DNA from: JAIBJN01 sp963847985
GTDB taxonomy: Bacteria; Actinomycetota; Thermoleophilia; Gaiellales; Gaiellaceae
Direction of reading: 5' to 3'
DNA: 64,000 nt
NCBI GenBank assembly: GCA_963847985.1
Contig: CAWKBS010000008.1
Coordinates: 558,001-622,000 of the forward strand
A model generated the notes under the pieces. It was not told where the DNA came from and searched no databases. It was given only the letters and a program-made list of their open reading frames with translations. Position 1 is the stretch's first letter; every line of letters begins with the position of its first letter. Position numbers and translations under genes: made by a program. Below, piece by piece: positions 52,899 to 64,000 of this stretch.

Positions 52899-52908
52899 GA
52901 GGGTCGCG

Positions 52909-53340
52909 GTGGCCACCCAGGAAGGCGCGGCCCGCACCTTCGACCTCTCGCTCGTGACGCCGGACGGGCCGGCGTACGAGGGCGAGGCGGAGATGCTCAT
53001 CGTCCCCGGCGCGTCCGGGGAGATCGGCGTGCTGGCCCGCCACGCGCCGCTCGTCGCCATGCTCAAGGCGGGCGAGATCCGGGTGAAGTCCGCCGGCGAG
53101 TGGCAGTCGTTCGCTGCCGGCCCCGGGTACTTCAAGGTGCAGCAGGACCGCGCGCTCGTCCTCGTCGACGACGCGGTGCGGGCGGAGGAGATCGACCTCG
53201 AGGGCGCGCGCCGCGAGGCCGAGGAGGCGCGAGCGCTCCTCGCCGAGATCGACGCCGGCGCCGAGGGACACGACCGCTGGCAGGTCGAGCAGCGCCTCCG
53301 CCACGCGGAGAACAAGCTCGCCGTCGCCGGCCGCGACTGA
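52909..53340 (+). CDS. atpC: ATP synthase F1 subunit epsilon
   Basis: A 143-residue subunit. The N-terminal beta-sandwich starts FDLSLVTPDGPAYEGEAEMLIVPGASGEIGVL (present in adjoining blocks), with GEIGVLARHAPLVAML diagnostic. A C-terminal helical hairpin of charged residues follows, which can inhibit ATP hydrolysis. GTG 52909, with GGAGG shortly upstream, is 10 bases after atpD. It ends the second ATP synthase block. Confidence 0.94.
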   Translation: MATQEGAARTFDLSLVTPDGPAYEGEAEMLIVPGASGEIGVLARHAPLVAMLKAGEIRVKSAGEWQSFAAGPGYFKVQQDRALVLVDDAVRAEEIDLEGARREAEEARALLAEIDAGAEGHDRWQVEQRLRHAENKLAVAGRD

Positions 53341-53517
53341 GCCGGCCACAGTCCAGGTCCGACCGGGCCACGGCCTCCCCGGTCACGATCTGCGGGGCCG
53401 CCGCGGGCCTCCCTCCGCTGCGAGCGTAGCGAGCTTCGGCGCACTCGTCTGGCACGGACCGTGCCGGAATCGCGGCGGAATCGCGGCGAAACTTGCCGCG
53501 GAGGGCACAATTCGAGG
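53341..53517. other. 177-base region upstream of metH
   Basis: It contains a perfect palindrome GGCACGG-A-CCGTGCC (53451-53465) and a tandem 11-base repeat (GGAATCGCGGC twice, about 53466-53487). TTGCCG (53493-53498) could be a -35 box but no good -10 follows. I looked for SAM and cobalamin riboswitch patterns and saw neither. The palindrome could be a terminator after atpC or an operator for metH. Confidence 0.45.
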
Positions 53518-57168
<3,651 letters not shown>

Positions 57169-57188
57169 CCGGGTAGGGCCCCTCGGTC

Positions 57189-58314
57189 ATGGACCACCGC
57201 TTCGGCACGAGCCGCCGCTTCAGCCTGGGCGTCGAGGAGGAGTTCCAGCTCGTGGGGCGCGAGAGCTACGAGCTCGTCTCGCGCGTGGACGAGATCCTCT
57301 CGGAGGTCGCCGACGAGGAGGAGCACGAGGGCCGCGTGAAGCCCGAGCTGCTCCAGTCCGTCGTCGAGGTGGCCACGAACGTCGCCGGCTCGGTCGCCGA
57401 GGCGATGGAGGACCTGCGCGGCCTGCGCGCGCGCCTGCGCGTCGCGGCCGCCGAGCGCGACGCGCTGATCGCCTCCGCCGGCACGCACCCGTTCTCCCGG
57501 TACGAGCACCAGGAGGTGACCGACCGGCCCCGGTACCGGGAGCTGGTGGAGGACATGGGCTGGCTCGCGGAGCGGGAGCTGATCTTCGGGCTCCACGTCC
57601 ATGTCGGCCTCGGCTCTGCCGGACACCGCGATCGCCTGCCTGAACGCCGCCCGGACCTACCTGCCGGAGCTGCTGGCGCTCTCGGCGAACTCTCCGTTCT
57701 GGCAGGCACGCCCCACCGGGCTCGCCTCGACGCGGACGAAGGTCTTCGAGGCGTTCCCCCGCTCGGGGCTCCCGCCGGCCTTCGCCTCCTGGGAGGAGTT
57801 CGAGCTCCTGGTCGACCGCGGCGTCAGGACCGGCTCGTTCCCGGACTACACGTACATCTGGTGGGACCTGCGCCCGCACCCGCGGCTGGGCACGATCGAG
57901 ATGCGGATCTGCGACGCGCAGGCCTCGATCGAGGCGGTCGCGGGCATCGTCGCGCTGACCCAGAGCCTGATCGCCCTGCTCGCCGAGGCGTACGAGGCGG
58001 GCGAGCAGCCGGCGGTGCAGCCCGTCACGCTCGTCGACGAGAACAAGTGGCGCGCCACGCGCGACGGGCTCGACGCGAAGCTCGTCGATCTCGAGCACGA
58101 CACCGAGCGGCCGGCGCGGGAAGCCGTCCTCGCCCTGCTGGAGCGCTGCGAGCCCGTCGCTCGGAGGCTCGGCTGCGCGGCCGAGCTCGAGTCCGTCGAG
58201 AGCCTGCTGGCGCGCGGAACCGGCGCCGACGCGCAACTCCGCGTCTACGAGGAGACCCAGAGCTTGCTGGCAGTCGCGCAATGGCTCGCGGAGGAGACAG
58301 TCAGGGGCGTGTAG
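57189..58314 (+). pseudogene. Carboxylate-amine ligase (GCS2/YbdK family) with +1 frameshift
   Basis: A glutamate-cysteine-ligase-like gene in two frames. From ATG 57189: FSLGVEEEFQLV, the family's opening, then GTHPFSRYEHQ and LIFGLHVHVGLGS. At about 57615-57618 (TCTG) one extra base shifts the frame; LNAARTYLPELLALSANSPFWQ and RPHPRLGTIEMRICD follow in the next frame to TAG 58312. Removing one base gives an intact 374-residue ligase. Products of this family are gamma-glutamyl amides. Decay, error or a shift are possible. Confidence 0.82.
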
Positions 58315-58474
58315 AACCCGGATGCTTGACCGGCACCTCGCGCATTCACCGACGGCAGCCGCACCGCGGCTCGGTTGCAGCCGTCCCCGCTGATCGCGTG
58401 GGGCACCGACCAGGCATCTGGGCCACCGTGGCCTTCGCTATCCTCAGCGCGTCGCCCCTGGGCGACTCTCCTCT
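58315..58474. other. 160-base intergenic region with two hairpins
   Basis: A long imperfect hairpin (GACGGC near 58352 pairing with GCCGTC near 58380) and a compact one (GTCGCC-CCTG-GGCGAC, 58451-58466) lie here. TATCCT at 58439-58444 resembles a -10 box, and the compact hairpin would then sit in the 5' leader of the LCP gene. No known RNA family is recognised. Confidence 0.35.
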
Positions 58475-60433
58475 ATGCGGACGACCCTGAAGAAAGGCAC
58501 AGGCCGGTCGGCGAACGGAAACGGCGCCTATCCGCCCGAACCGCTCCCGCTCCTCGACGCGCCGCCGCCGCCGCAGCCGCCCGCCGCGGCCGCTCCGCCG
58601 CCCCTGCAGCCCCCGACGGGGCCCGCCTCGAAGCGAGCCTTCTACCGGGTGCGGCGCAATCCGCTCAAGCTCCTGGTCAAGGGGGTCGCCTGGCTCGTGG
58701 CGATCGTTCTCGTGGCCATCGGCGGCCTCGCGGGCGGCGTCAAGCTCTACTTCGACCACAGCGTCTCGGAGATCCGCGCCTCCTCCCCCGAGGCGATCGA
58801 GGCACAGCAGGAGCTCGCCAGGGTCACCGGCGCCGACGACCCCGCGGTCGCCATCGTGATCGGCTACGACATGCGCGCCAGCGATCCCGCCGCGGGCGCC
58901 CGGTCGGACACCGTCATGCTCGTCCGCGTCGACCCGAAGAAGAACGCCGTGACCATGCTGTCCTTCCCGCGCGACCTCATCGTCTCGCACCCCGGCTGCG
59001 AAGGCCATCCGTCCTGGACGGGCCGCATCAACGAGGCGTACACGTACTGCGGGCCGCGGGGCACGGTCAGGACCGTGAAGGAGCTCACCGGAGTCCCGAT
59101 CAACTACATGATCACGGTCAACTTCCGGGCGTTCCGAAACATCGTCGACCGTCTCGACGGCGTCTACCTGGACGTCGACCGCCGCTACCTGAACGACAAC
59201 TCGAGCGGCGGCGACAGCTACGCCACCATCGACCTGAAGCCCGGCTACCAGCACCTCGGCGGCCGCGACGCGCTCGACTTCGTCCGCTTCCGCCACACGG
59301 ACTCCGACCTCTACCGCGTCGTCCGCCAGCAGGAGTTCGTGAAGGCGCTCAAGCAGCGGGTCTCGGGCACGTGGGACATCTTCGAGCTGCCGGGGATCGT
59401 CAAGACGGTCACCGAGAACATCGAGGTGGCCAAGGGCGGCGGCAGGGCGATCAGCTCCGGCGAGGTGCTCGAGTACGCGAGGACCCTGTACGGCCTGCCG
59501 GCCGGGAACTTCCAGCAGGTGCCGATCGAGGGCGTCTCGGGCTTCAACGAGCTCGAGATCGCGGAGGGCTCGCTCGACGATGCGATCCGGCGCTTCGCCA
59601 ACCCGGACGCGAATGCCTCCGAGCGCGCGATCAACGTTGCCACCGGCCAGAAGCCGAAGGGCGAGACTGCGCCGCCGCCGACGGAGGTGAGCCTCGAGAT
59701 CCAGAACGGCAACGGCGAGGCCGGCGCCGCCGACGAGGCGGCCGTGCTGCTCGGCCAGATCGGCTATCCGACCGAGAACGGCGGCAACGCTCCCAACTTC
59801 AACTTCTTCCGGACGCGGGTGCTGTACGACCCGGCGGTGCCCGGGTCCGAGGCGGCTGCGCGCGCGTTGGCGAGGCGCTTCGGCGACGCCGAGGTGCGGG
59901 CGGCGCCGGCGAACCGGCTGTCGACGATGCTGCTCGTGATCGTGGGCAAGACGTTCCAGGGCTCGCTCGGGGCGGCGCCGGCCGACGACACGCCGAAGCG
60001 GCAGCGCCCCGAGGTGACGACCGACCGCTCCCTGGCCCCCGCGCTCCGGCGGCTCCGGGGCCGCGCGGACTTCCCGGTGATGCTCCCGACCGTCGTGGAG
60101 CAGGGCTCCTCGATCGACGACGACGAGGGCGTCCGCTTCTACCGGATCGACGGGAACAAGGCCATCCGGCTCACATACGACACGGGCACGAACGAGTACT
60201 GGGGCATTCAGCAGACCAGCTGGGACGAGGCGCCGATCCTCAACGAGCCGACGCTGGAGCGGACGATCCGCGGGCGCACCTACAAGCTCTTCTTCAGCGG
60301 CCCGAAGCTCCACATCGTCGCCTTCGAGCACGACGGCGGGGTCTACTGGGTCGTGAACACGCTCCAGAACAAGCTCTCGAACGAGACGATGCTGGCCATC
60401 GCCAGGGGCTTGAAGCCCATGGCGGGCTCGTAG
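58475..60433 (+). CDS. LytR-CpsA-Psr family protein with LytR C-terminal domain
   Basis: A 652-residue envelope enzyme that attaches polymers from a lipid carrier to peptidoglycan. A Pro-rich cytoplasmic N-terminus and a helix (about residues 70-92) lead to the LCP domain: RSDTVMLVRVD, MLSFPRDL with its catalytic Arg, and DALDFVRFRHTDSDLYRVVRQQ. A LytR_C domain with ISLEIQNGNG-like LEIQNGNGEAG near 407 follows, then about 150 extra residues. It would act on the polymers made by the window's glycosyltransferase genes. Confidence 0.92.
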   Translation: MRTTLKKGTGRSANGNGAYPPEPLPLLDAPPPPQPPAAAAPPPLQPPTGPASKRAFYRVRRNPLKLLVKGVAWLVAIVLVAIGGLAGGVKLYFDHSVSEIRASSPEAIEAQQELARVTGADDPAVAIVIGYDMRASDPAAGARSDTVMLVRVDPKKNAVTMLSFPRDLIVSHPGCEGHPSWTGRINEAYTYCGPRGTVRTVKELTGVPINYMITVNFRAFRNIVDRLDGVYLDVDRRYLNDNSSGGDSYATIDLKPGYQHLGGRDALDFVRFRHTDSDLYRVVRQQEFVKALKQRVSGTWDIFELPGIVKTVTENIEVAKGGGRAISSGEVLEYARTLYGLPAGNFQQVPIEGVSGFNELEIAEGSLDDAIRRFANPDANASERAINVATGQKPKGETAPPPTEVSLEIQNGNGEAGAADEAAVLLGQIGYPTENGGNAPNFNFFRTRVLYDPAVPGSEAAARALARRFGDAEVRAAPANRLSTMLLVIVGKTFQGSLGAAPADDTPKRQRPEVTTDRSLAPALRRLRGRADFPVMLPTVVEQGSSIDDDEGVRFYRIDGNKAIRLTYDTGTNEYWGIQQTSWDEAPILNEPTLERTIRGRTYKLFFSGPKLHIVAFEHDGGVYWVVNTLQNKLSNETMLAIARGLKPMAGS

Positions 60434-60444
60434 GGCGCCGCCCC

Positions 60445-61158
60445 GTGGAGGCGATCATCCTGGCCGGCGGCAAGGCCGAGCGCCTCGGCGCGGCCGCGGA
60501 GGGGAGGCCGAAGGCGCTCGTCGGCGTCGCCGGGCGGCCGCTCGCCGCCTACCAGGTCGAGCAGCTCGCGCGGGCCGGGGTCGATCGCGTGCTCGTGAGC
60601 TGCGCGGCCGGGCAGGAGCAGCTCTTCGAGGCCGAGCTGGCCGGCCTCGGCCCCGAGGTCGTCGCCGTGCCTGAGCCGGAGCCGCTCGGACGGGGCGGCG
60701 GCCTGCGCCTCGCCTCGGCGGCGCGCCGGGAGGAAGGCGATGTCTACGCCCTGAACGGGGACGAGCTGCTGGACGCCGACCTCTCCGCCCTGCTCGAGCG
60801 CCACCGGGCGACCGGGGCCGCCGCGACGATCACGGTCACCCAACCGCGCTCGCCGTTCGGCGTCGTGACACTCGGCGAGGACGACCTGGTCACGGGCTTC
60901 GAGGAGGCAGGGCTCCTGCCGAACTGGGTGAGCTGCGGCGTCTACGTCCTCGGCGAGGAAGCGCTCGCGGCGCTGCCGGAGCGGGGCGACCACGAGACGT
61001 CCACCTTTCCCGCCCTGGCGGAACGGGGACGCCTGGGAGCCTTTCGCCACCAGGGGATCTGGCTCACCGTGAACACGCCCAAGGAGCTGCGCACGGCGGA
61101 CGAGCACCTGCGATCACATCCGGACTGGCTTGACTCGCGCGCGGGGACTGGGGTATGA
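60445..61158 (+). CDS. NDP-sugar pyrophosphorylase (nucleotidyltransferase)
   Basis: A 237-residue enzyme: AIILAGGKAERLG at residues 3-15 is the nucleotide loop, RPKALVGVAGRPL the catalytic Lys region, and LNGDELLDADL the metal-binding Asp. GVYVLGEEAL and GIWLTVNTPKEL close the fold. This pattern fits mannose-1-phosphate guanylyltransferases or related NDP-hexose synthases. GTG start. The cupin that follows (ATGA overlap) resembles the second half of bifunctional mannose enzymes, supporting GDP-mannose. Confidence 0.86.
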   Translation: MEAIILAGGKAERLGAAAEGRPKALVGVAGRPLAAYQVEQLARAGVDRVLVSCAAGQEQLFEAELAGLGPEVVAVPEPEPLGRGGGLRLASAARREEGDVYALNGDELLDADLSALLERHRATGAAATITVTQPRSPFGVVTLGEDDLVTGFEEAGLLPNWVSCGVYVLGEEALAALPERGDHETSTFPALAERGRLGAFRHQGIWLTVNTPKELRTADEHLRSHPDWLDSRAGTGV

Positions 61159-61574
61159 CCGGCGCCGTGAGCGACCTCACCCCGAACCTCCTCGACCTCG
61201 ACCGCTTCGCCGTGCCCGTCGAACGGGTGGAGAAGCCGTGGGGCTACGAGCTCGTCTACGCCACCACCGAGCGCTACCTCGGCAAGGTGCTCTTCATCCG
61301 CGCGGGCGAGCAGCTCAGCCTTCAGTTCCACCGCCGCAAGGACGAGGTCATCTACGTCCACTCGGGGCGGATCGAGCTCGAGGTGGGGGAGCCGGGCCGC
61401 ACGCCGGACGTCGAGGTGGTCGGCCCGGGGCGCGCGTTCCGCTTCAAGCCCGGGGTCGTGCACCGGTGGCGGGCGCTCGAGGACACGACCGTGCTCGAGG
61501 TCTCCACGCCCGAGCTCGACGACGTCGTGCGCCTCGAGGACCGCTACGGGCGCGCGGATACCTCGAGCTCCTAG
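61155..61574 (+). CDS. Cupin, mannose-6-phosphate isomerase type II-like
   Basis: A 139-residue cupin. KPWGYELVY and LGKVLFIRAGEQLSLQFHRRKDEVIYVHSG (read here as short blocks) match the isomerase domain of mannose-1-phosphate guanylyltransferase/mannose-6-phosphate isomerase proteins; Gln/His in LQFHRRKDE and His in GVVHRW are metal ligands. It overlaps the pyrophosphorylase stop (ATGA), so the two act as a split bifunctional unit. Confidence 0.83.
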   Translation: MTGAVSDLTPNLLDLDRFAVPVERVEKPWGYELVYATTERYLGKVLFIRAGEQLSLQFHRRKDEVIYVHSGRIELEVGEPGRTPDVEVVGPGRAFRFKPGVVHRWRALEDTTVLEVSTPELDDVVRLEDRYGRADTSSS

Positions 61575-61597
61575 CGCAATGAGGAGCGGTACCGCCT

Positions 61598-61677
61598 GGC
61601 CGCGCTGTGCGGCCCGAGGCCGCGTCCTCAGTCGCGCCCATACCGCTTTGGGTATGCGCGCTCCTTGCGTCCTTGCC
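61598..61677 (+). repeat. Two-hairpin intergenic element, copy B
   Basis: Hairpin 1 has arms GGCCGC (61598-61603) and GCGGCC (61609-61614). GTCCTCAGTCGCGC (61624-61637) is identical to copy A. Hairpin 2 has arms CATACC/GGTATG around GCTTTG (61639-61656), unlike copy A. CGCTCCTTGCGTCCTTGCC (61659-61677) matches 17 of 19 bases of copy A. It stands upstream of ahcY. Confidence 0.6.
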
Positions 61678-61729
61678 TCGAACCACCCATCGCACCCAAT
61701 CGGTGCGTCATCATCACGCTAGGAACTCG

Positions 61730-61746
61730 TAGACTGTTTTCCGCTA
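61730..61746 (+). promoter_or_regulatory. -10 box of ahcY, near-leaderless
   Basis: TAGACT (61730-61735) ends 11 bases before ATG 61747 and no ribosome site intervenes. The same hexamer occurs at 33111-33116 before the epimerase gene. A GCACC/GGTGC hairpin at about 61692-61706 lies upstream. No -35 box is clear. Confidence 0.4.
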
Positions 61747-63018
61747 ATGAGCACCACTGCACCGCGCCACGACGTCAAGGACCTCGCGCTCGCCCCGGCG
61801 GGCATCACCCGCATCACGTGGGCGGACGGCGAGATGCCGGTGCTGGCCGCGATCCGGGAGCGCTTCGAGCGCGAGCGGCCGCTGGACGGCGTCCGCATCT
61901 CCGCGTGCCTGCACGTCACGACCGAGACGGCGAACCTGGCCCGGACGCTCGCGGCGGGCGGCGCCGACGTCGTGCTGTGCGCCTCGAACCCGCTTTCCAC
62001 GCAGGACGACGTCGCGGCGGCGCTGGTGGAGGAGTACGGAATCTCCGTCTACGCCATCCGCGGCGAGGACAACGACACGTACTACTCGCACATCGAGGCC
62101 GCCGTCGACCATCGCCCGCAGCTGACCATGGACGACGGCGCCGACGTGATCGGCGTGCTGCACAAGGAGCGGCGCGACCAGCTCTCCGAGATCATCGGCG
62201 GGACCGAGGAGACGACGACGGGCGTCATCCGCCTGCGCGCCCTCGAGGCCCAGGGCGAGCTCGCGTTCCCCATCGTCGCCGTCAACGAGGCGCTGACCAA
62301 GCACCTGTTCGACAACCGCTACGGCACCGGCCAGTCGACGATCGACGGGATCATCCGGGCCACCAACGTCCTGCTCGCCGGCCGGCGCTTCGTCGTCTGC
62401 GGCTACGGCTGGACCGGCCGCGGGGTCGCCATGAGGGCCCGGGGCATGGGCGCGCACGTGGTCGTCACCGAGGTCGACCCGGTGCGGGCGCTCGAGGCGC
62501 TGATGGACGGCTACGAGGTGATGACGATCGAGCGCGCGGCCGAGGTGGGCGACATCTTCTGCACGGCCACGGGGGACAAGAACGTGATCGCGCGCGCCGC
62601 GATCGAGCGGCTGAAGGACGGCGCCATCCTCTCGAACACGGGCCACTTCAACGTCGAGATCGAGATCCCGGTGCTCGAGGAGCTCGCCGTCTCGACCCGC
62701 GAGGCCCGCACCGAGGTGCAGGAGTACGAGTTCGCCGACGGGCGCCGCGTCTACCTGATCGGCGAGGGGCGCCTGGTCAACCTGGCCGCGGCCGAGGGCC
62801 ACCCGGCCGCCGTCATGGACATGAGCTTTGCGAACCAGGCCCTCTCGGCCGAGTACGTGGTCACCCACGCGGACGAGCTCGAGGCTCGCGTGTACGTCGT
62901 CCCCGAGGCGATCGATCGCGAGATCGCGCGCCTGAAGCTCGAGAGCATGGGCGTCGAGATCGACGTGCTCACCGAAGAGCAGGCCAAGTACCTGGCGTCC
63001 TGGGACGAAGGCACCTAG
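61747..63018 (+). CDS. ahcY: Adenosylhomocysteinase
   Basis: A 423-residue NAD-dependent enzyme splitting S-adenosylhomocysteine. CLHVTTETANLARTL and the NPLSTQDDVAAAL block bind substrate, VVCGYGWTGRGVA (about residue 217) binds NAD, and TGHFNVEI and MDMSFANQAL are late signatures. The shorter length without the 40-residue insert resembles the archaeal/thermotogal subtype. ATG 61747. It lies in the same direction as mtnA, 29 bases away, both in SAM recycling. Confidence 0.95.
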   Translation: MSTTAPRHDVKDLALAPAGITRITWADGEMPVLAAIRERFERERPLDGVRISACLHVTTETANLARTLAAGGADVVLCASNPLSTQDDVAAALVEEYGISVYAIRGEDNDTYYSHIEAAVDHRPQLTMDDGADVIGVLHKERRDQLSEIIGGTEETTTGVIRLRALEAQGELAFPIVAVNEALTKHLFDNRYGTGQSTIDGIIRATNVLLAGRRFVVCGYGWTGRGVAMRARGMGAHVVVTEVDPVRALEALMDGYEVMTIERAAEVGDIFCTATGDKNVIARAAIERLKDGAILSNTGHFNVEIEIPVLEELAVSTREARTEVQEYEFADGRRVYLIGEGRLVNLAAAEGHPAAVMDMSFANQALSAEYVVTHADELEARVYVVPEAIDREIARLKLESMGVEIDVLTEEQAKYLASWDEGT

Positions 63019-63047
63019 CACCGGGAAATGCTGCGCATTTTCCGGTG
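63019..63047 (+). promoter_or_regulatory. Hairpin directly before the mtnA start
   Basis: Left arm CACCGGGAAATGC (63019-63031) and right arm GCATTTTCCGGTG (63035-63047) pair at 12 of 13 positions with a three-base loop. The hairpin fills the whole gap between the ahcY stop and the mtnA ATG, so it would mask initiation. It may be a regulatory hairpin or a dispersed palindromic repeat. Confidence 0.6.
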
Positions 63048-64000
63048 ATGGAACTTCAGCCCCGCGAGATCGTCCGGCTCGAGGACCGAGCGGTCGTCGT
63101 GCTCGATCAGCGGCGACTCCCCGACGAGGTGGTGGAGCTGGAGTGCAGCTCGGCCGCCGAGGTCGCCGAGGCGATTCGCACCCTGGCCGTCCGCGGCGCG
63201 CCGGCGATCGGCGTCGCCGCCGCCTACGGGTACGCGCTCGCGGCCGCGCGCGGGGACGACCTCGACGAGGCGGCCTCCGTGCTGCTCGCCTCCCGGCCGA
63301 CCGCGGTCAACCTCTCCTGGGCGATCGCCGAGCTGCGCGCCGGCGACCAGGACGCCGCCGCGCTCGCCGCCCGGGCCCGTGCCCTCCACGAGGACGAGGT
63401 CGAGCGCTGCCGCCGCATGGCAGCGCACGCCGCGGGGCTGCTGGAGCCGGGCACCCGGGCGCTGACGCACTGCAACGCGGGCGCGCTCGCCACGGGCGGC
63501 GTCGGCACGGCGCTCGGCGCGATCAGGGAGGGCTTCGAGCGCGGGCTGGTCGCCCACGTCCTCGTCGACGAGACGCGGCCGCTCCTCCAGGGGGCTCGGC
63601 TCACCGCCTGGGAGCTGGAGCGCGCCGGCGTCCCGCACAGCGTGGTCGCCGACTCGGCCGCGGGCTCGCTGATGGCCCGCTCCGAGGTGGACGCCGTCCT
63701 CACGGGCGCCGACCGGATCGCCGCCAACGGCGACACGGCCAACAAGATCGGCACGTACCCGCTCGCCGTGCTCGCGGAGCGCCACGGGATCCCGTTCTAC
63801 GTCGTGGCGCCGAGCTCGACCGTCGACCTCGCCGCCGCGAGCGGCGCCGACATCCCCATCGAGGAGCGCGACCCGGCCGAGGTCACGGGCCGCTTCCCCG
63901 CCCGCAACCCGGCCTTCGACGTGACGCCGGCCGGGCTGATCACGGCGATCGTCACCGAGGAGGGCGTCCACCGCGCGCCCTTCGCCGAGTCGCTCGCGGG
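63048..64000 (+). CDS. mtnA: S-methyl-5-thioribose-1-phosphate isomerase, 5' part
   Basis: The gene runs off the right edge; 317 codons are visible. LAVRGAPAIGVAAAYG, TRALTHCNAGALATGGVGTALG with the catalytic Cys, VDETRPLLQGARLTAWEL (in blocks) and VLTGADRIAANGDTANKIGTYPLAVLA with the catalytic Asp identify MtnA of the methionine salvage pathway. eIF2B-like relatives are less likely given the Cys. ATG 63048 or GTG 63045 may start it; no ribosome site is present because the hairpin lies there. Confidence 0.94.
   Translation, partial: MELQPREIVRLEDRAVVVLDQRRLPDEVVELECSSAAEVAEAIRTLAVRGAPAIGVAAAYGYALAAARGDDLDEAASVLLASRPTAVNLSWAIAELRAGDQDAAALAARARALHEDEVERCRRMAAHAAGLLEPGTRALTHCNAGALATGGVGTALGAIREGFERGLVAHVLVDETRPLLQGARLTAWELERAGVPHSVVADSAAGSLMARSEVDAVLTGADRIAANGDTANKIGTYPLAVLAERHGIPFYVVAPSSTVDLAAASGADIPIEERDPAEVTGRFPARNPAFDVTPAGLITAIVTEEGVHRAPFAESLA

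Noticed and set aside
53341..53517. Possible cobalamin or SAM riboswitch before metH
   Set aside because: No B12-box or SAM core pattern could be found; only a palindrome and a short tandem repeat are present.
61575..61746. Possible SAH riboswitch before ahcY
   Set aside because: The GAGGAGCG start is suggestive, but the rest of the consensus is missing and the same flanks occur before etfA, so it is treated as a repeat element.

Overview
The window is very GC-rich and gene-dense, starts many genes at GTG, and links neighbours through 4-base GTGA or ATGA stop/start overlaps. With the order rpmE - DUF1385 - prfA - prmC - tsaC - glyA - upp - wecA-type - atp genes, this points to a high-GC actinobacterium. 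A Thermoleophilia-like lineage (Gaiellales or Solirubrobacterales) is my inference from overall feel, not from a search.

Layout. 1-10871: surface-polysaccharide locus, nearly all on the minus strand (initiating sugar-phosphate transferase, UDP-GlcNAc 2-epimerase, WecG-type and family 2 glycosyltransferases, an alpha/alpha-barrel protein, an aldo/keto reductase, two tandem FemAB/GNAT-like transferases), with a flippase and a sulfotransferase on the plus strand. 11102-12238: Na/Pi-cotransporter-like membrane protein. 12287-18636: a RiPP locus of lasso-peptide type: nucleotidyltransferase, B2 peptidase, HPr-kinase-like kinase, asparagine-synthase-like cyclase, PqqD-like B1, an ABC-2 exporter and a 59-residue precursor. 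The precursor carries the full lasso leader signature but has no Asp/Glu at the expected ring positions; it ends in four Cys and a C-terminal Ser. 18759-21069: DUF1360 protein, MBL-fold hydrolase, a free B12-binding mutase subunit and an enoyl-CoA hydratase. 21066-24594: neutral zinc metallopeptidase, a TPP riboswitch driving thiG-thiS-thiE, and an M23 peptidase. 24753-28350: etfB-etfA-etfD electron-transfer flavoprotein system. 28347-38963: PLP dehydratase, rpmE, DUF1385, prfA, frameshifted prmC, tsaC, sugar epimerase, glyA, upp, WecA/TagO-type transferase and a PLP decarboxylase. 39075-53340: F-type ATP synthase genes in two blocks (atpI-B-E-F-H-A-G, then atpD-atpC) separated by about 7 kb holding a kelch protein, a complete oligopeptide ABC transporter and a zinc-finger anti-sigma-like protein. 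53518-64000: metH, a frameshifted carboxylate-amine ligase, a LytR-CpsA-Psr protein, an NDP-sugar pyrophosphorylase, a cupin, ahcY and the start of mtnA.

How they work together. metH, ahcY and mtnA are methionine/SAM recycling steps and glyA feeds one-carbon units. The polysaccharide locus, the wecA-type gene, the LCP ligase and the NDP-sugar/cupin pair serve the cell envelope. The thi genes sit under direct thiamine pyrophosphate control. The etf genes pass electrons from acyl-CoA oxidation to quinone and sit 3.7 kb from the enoyl-CoA hydratase.

The most unusual items are the non-canonical lasso-type precursor with its kinase and nucleotidyltransferase, the split ATP synthase operon with an anti-sigma-like reading frame running without a stop into atpD, an ETF:quinone oxidoreductase lacking one iron-sulfur cysteine, a two-copy intergenic element whose inner hairpin differs but is still palindromic, and two genes (prmC, the ligase) each with one extra base. 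The last could be sequence errors. No tRNA, rRNA, CRISPR array or transposase was seen, and no gene-free stretch exceeds about 230 bases.
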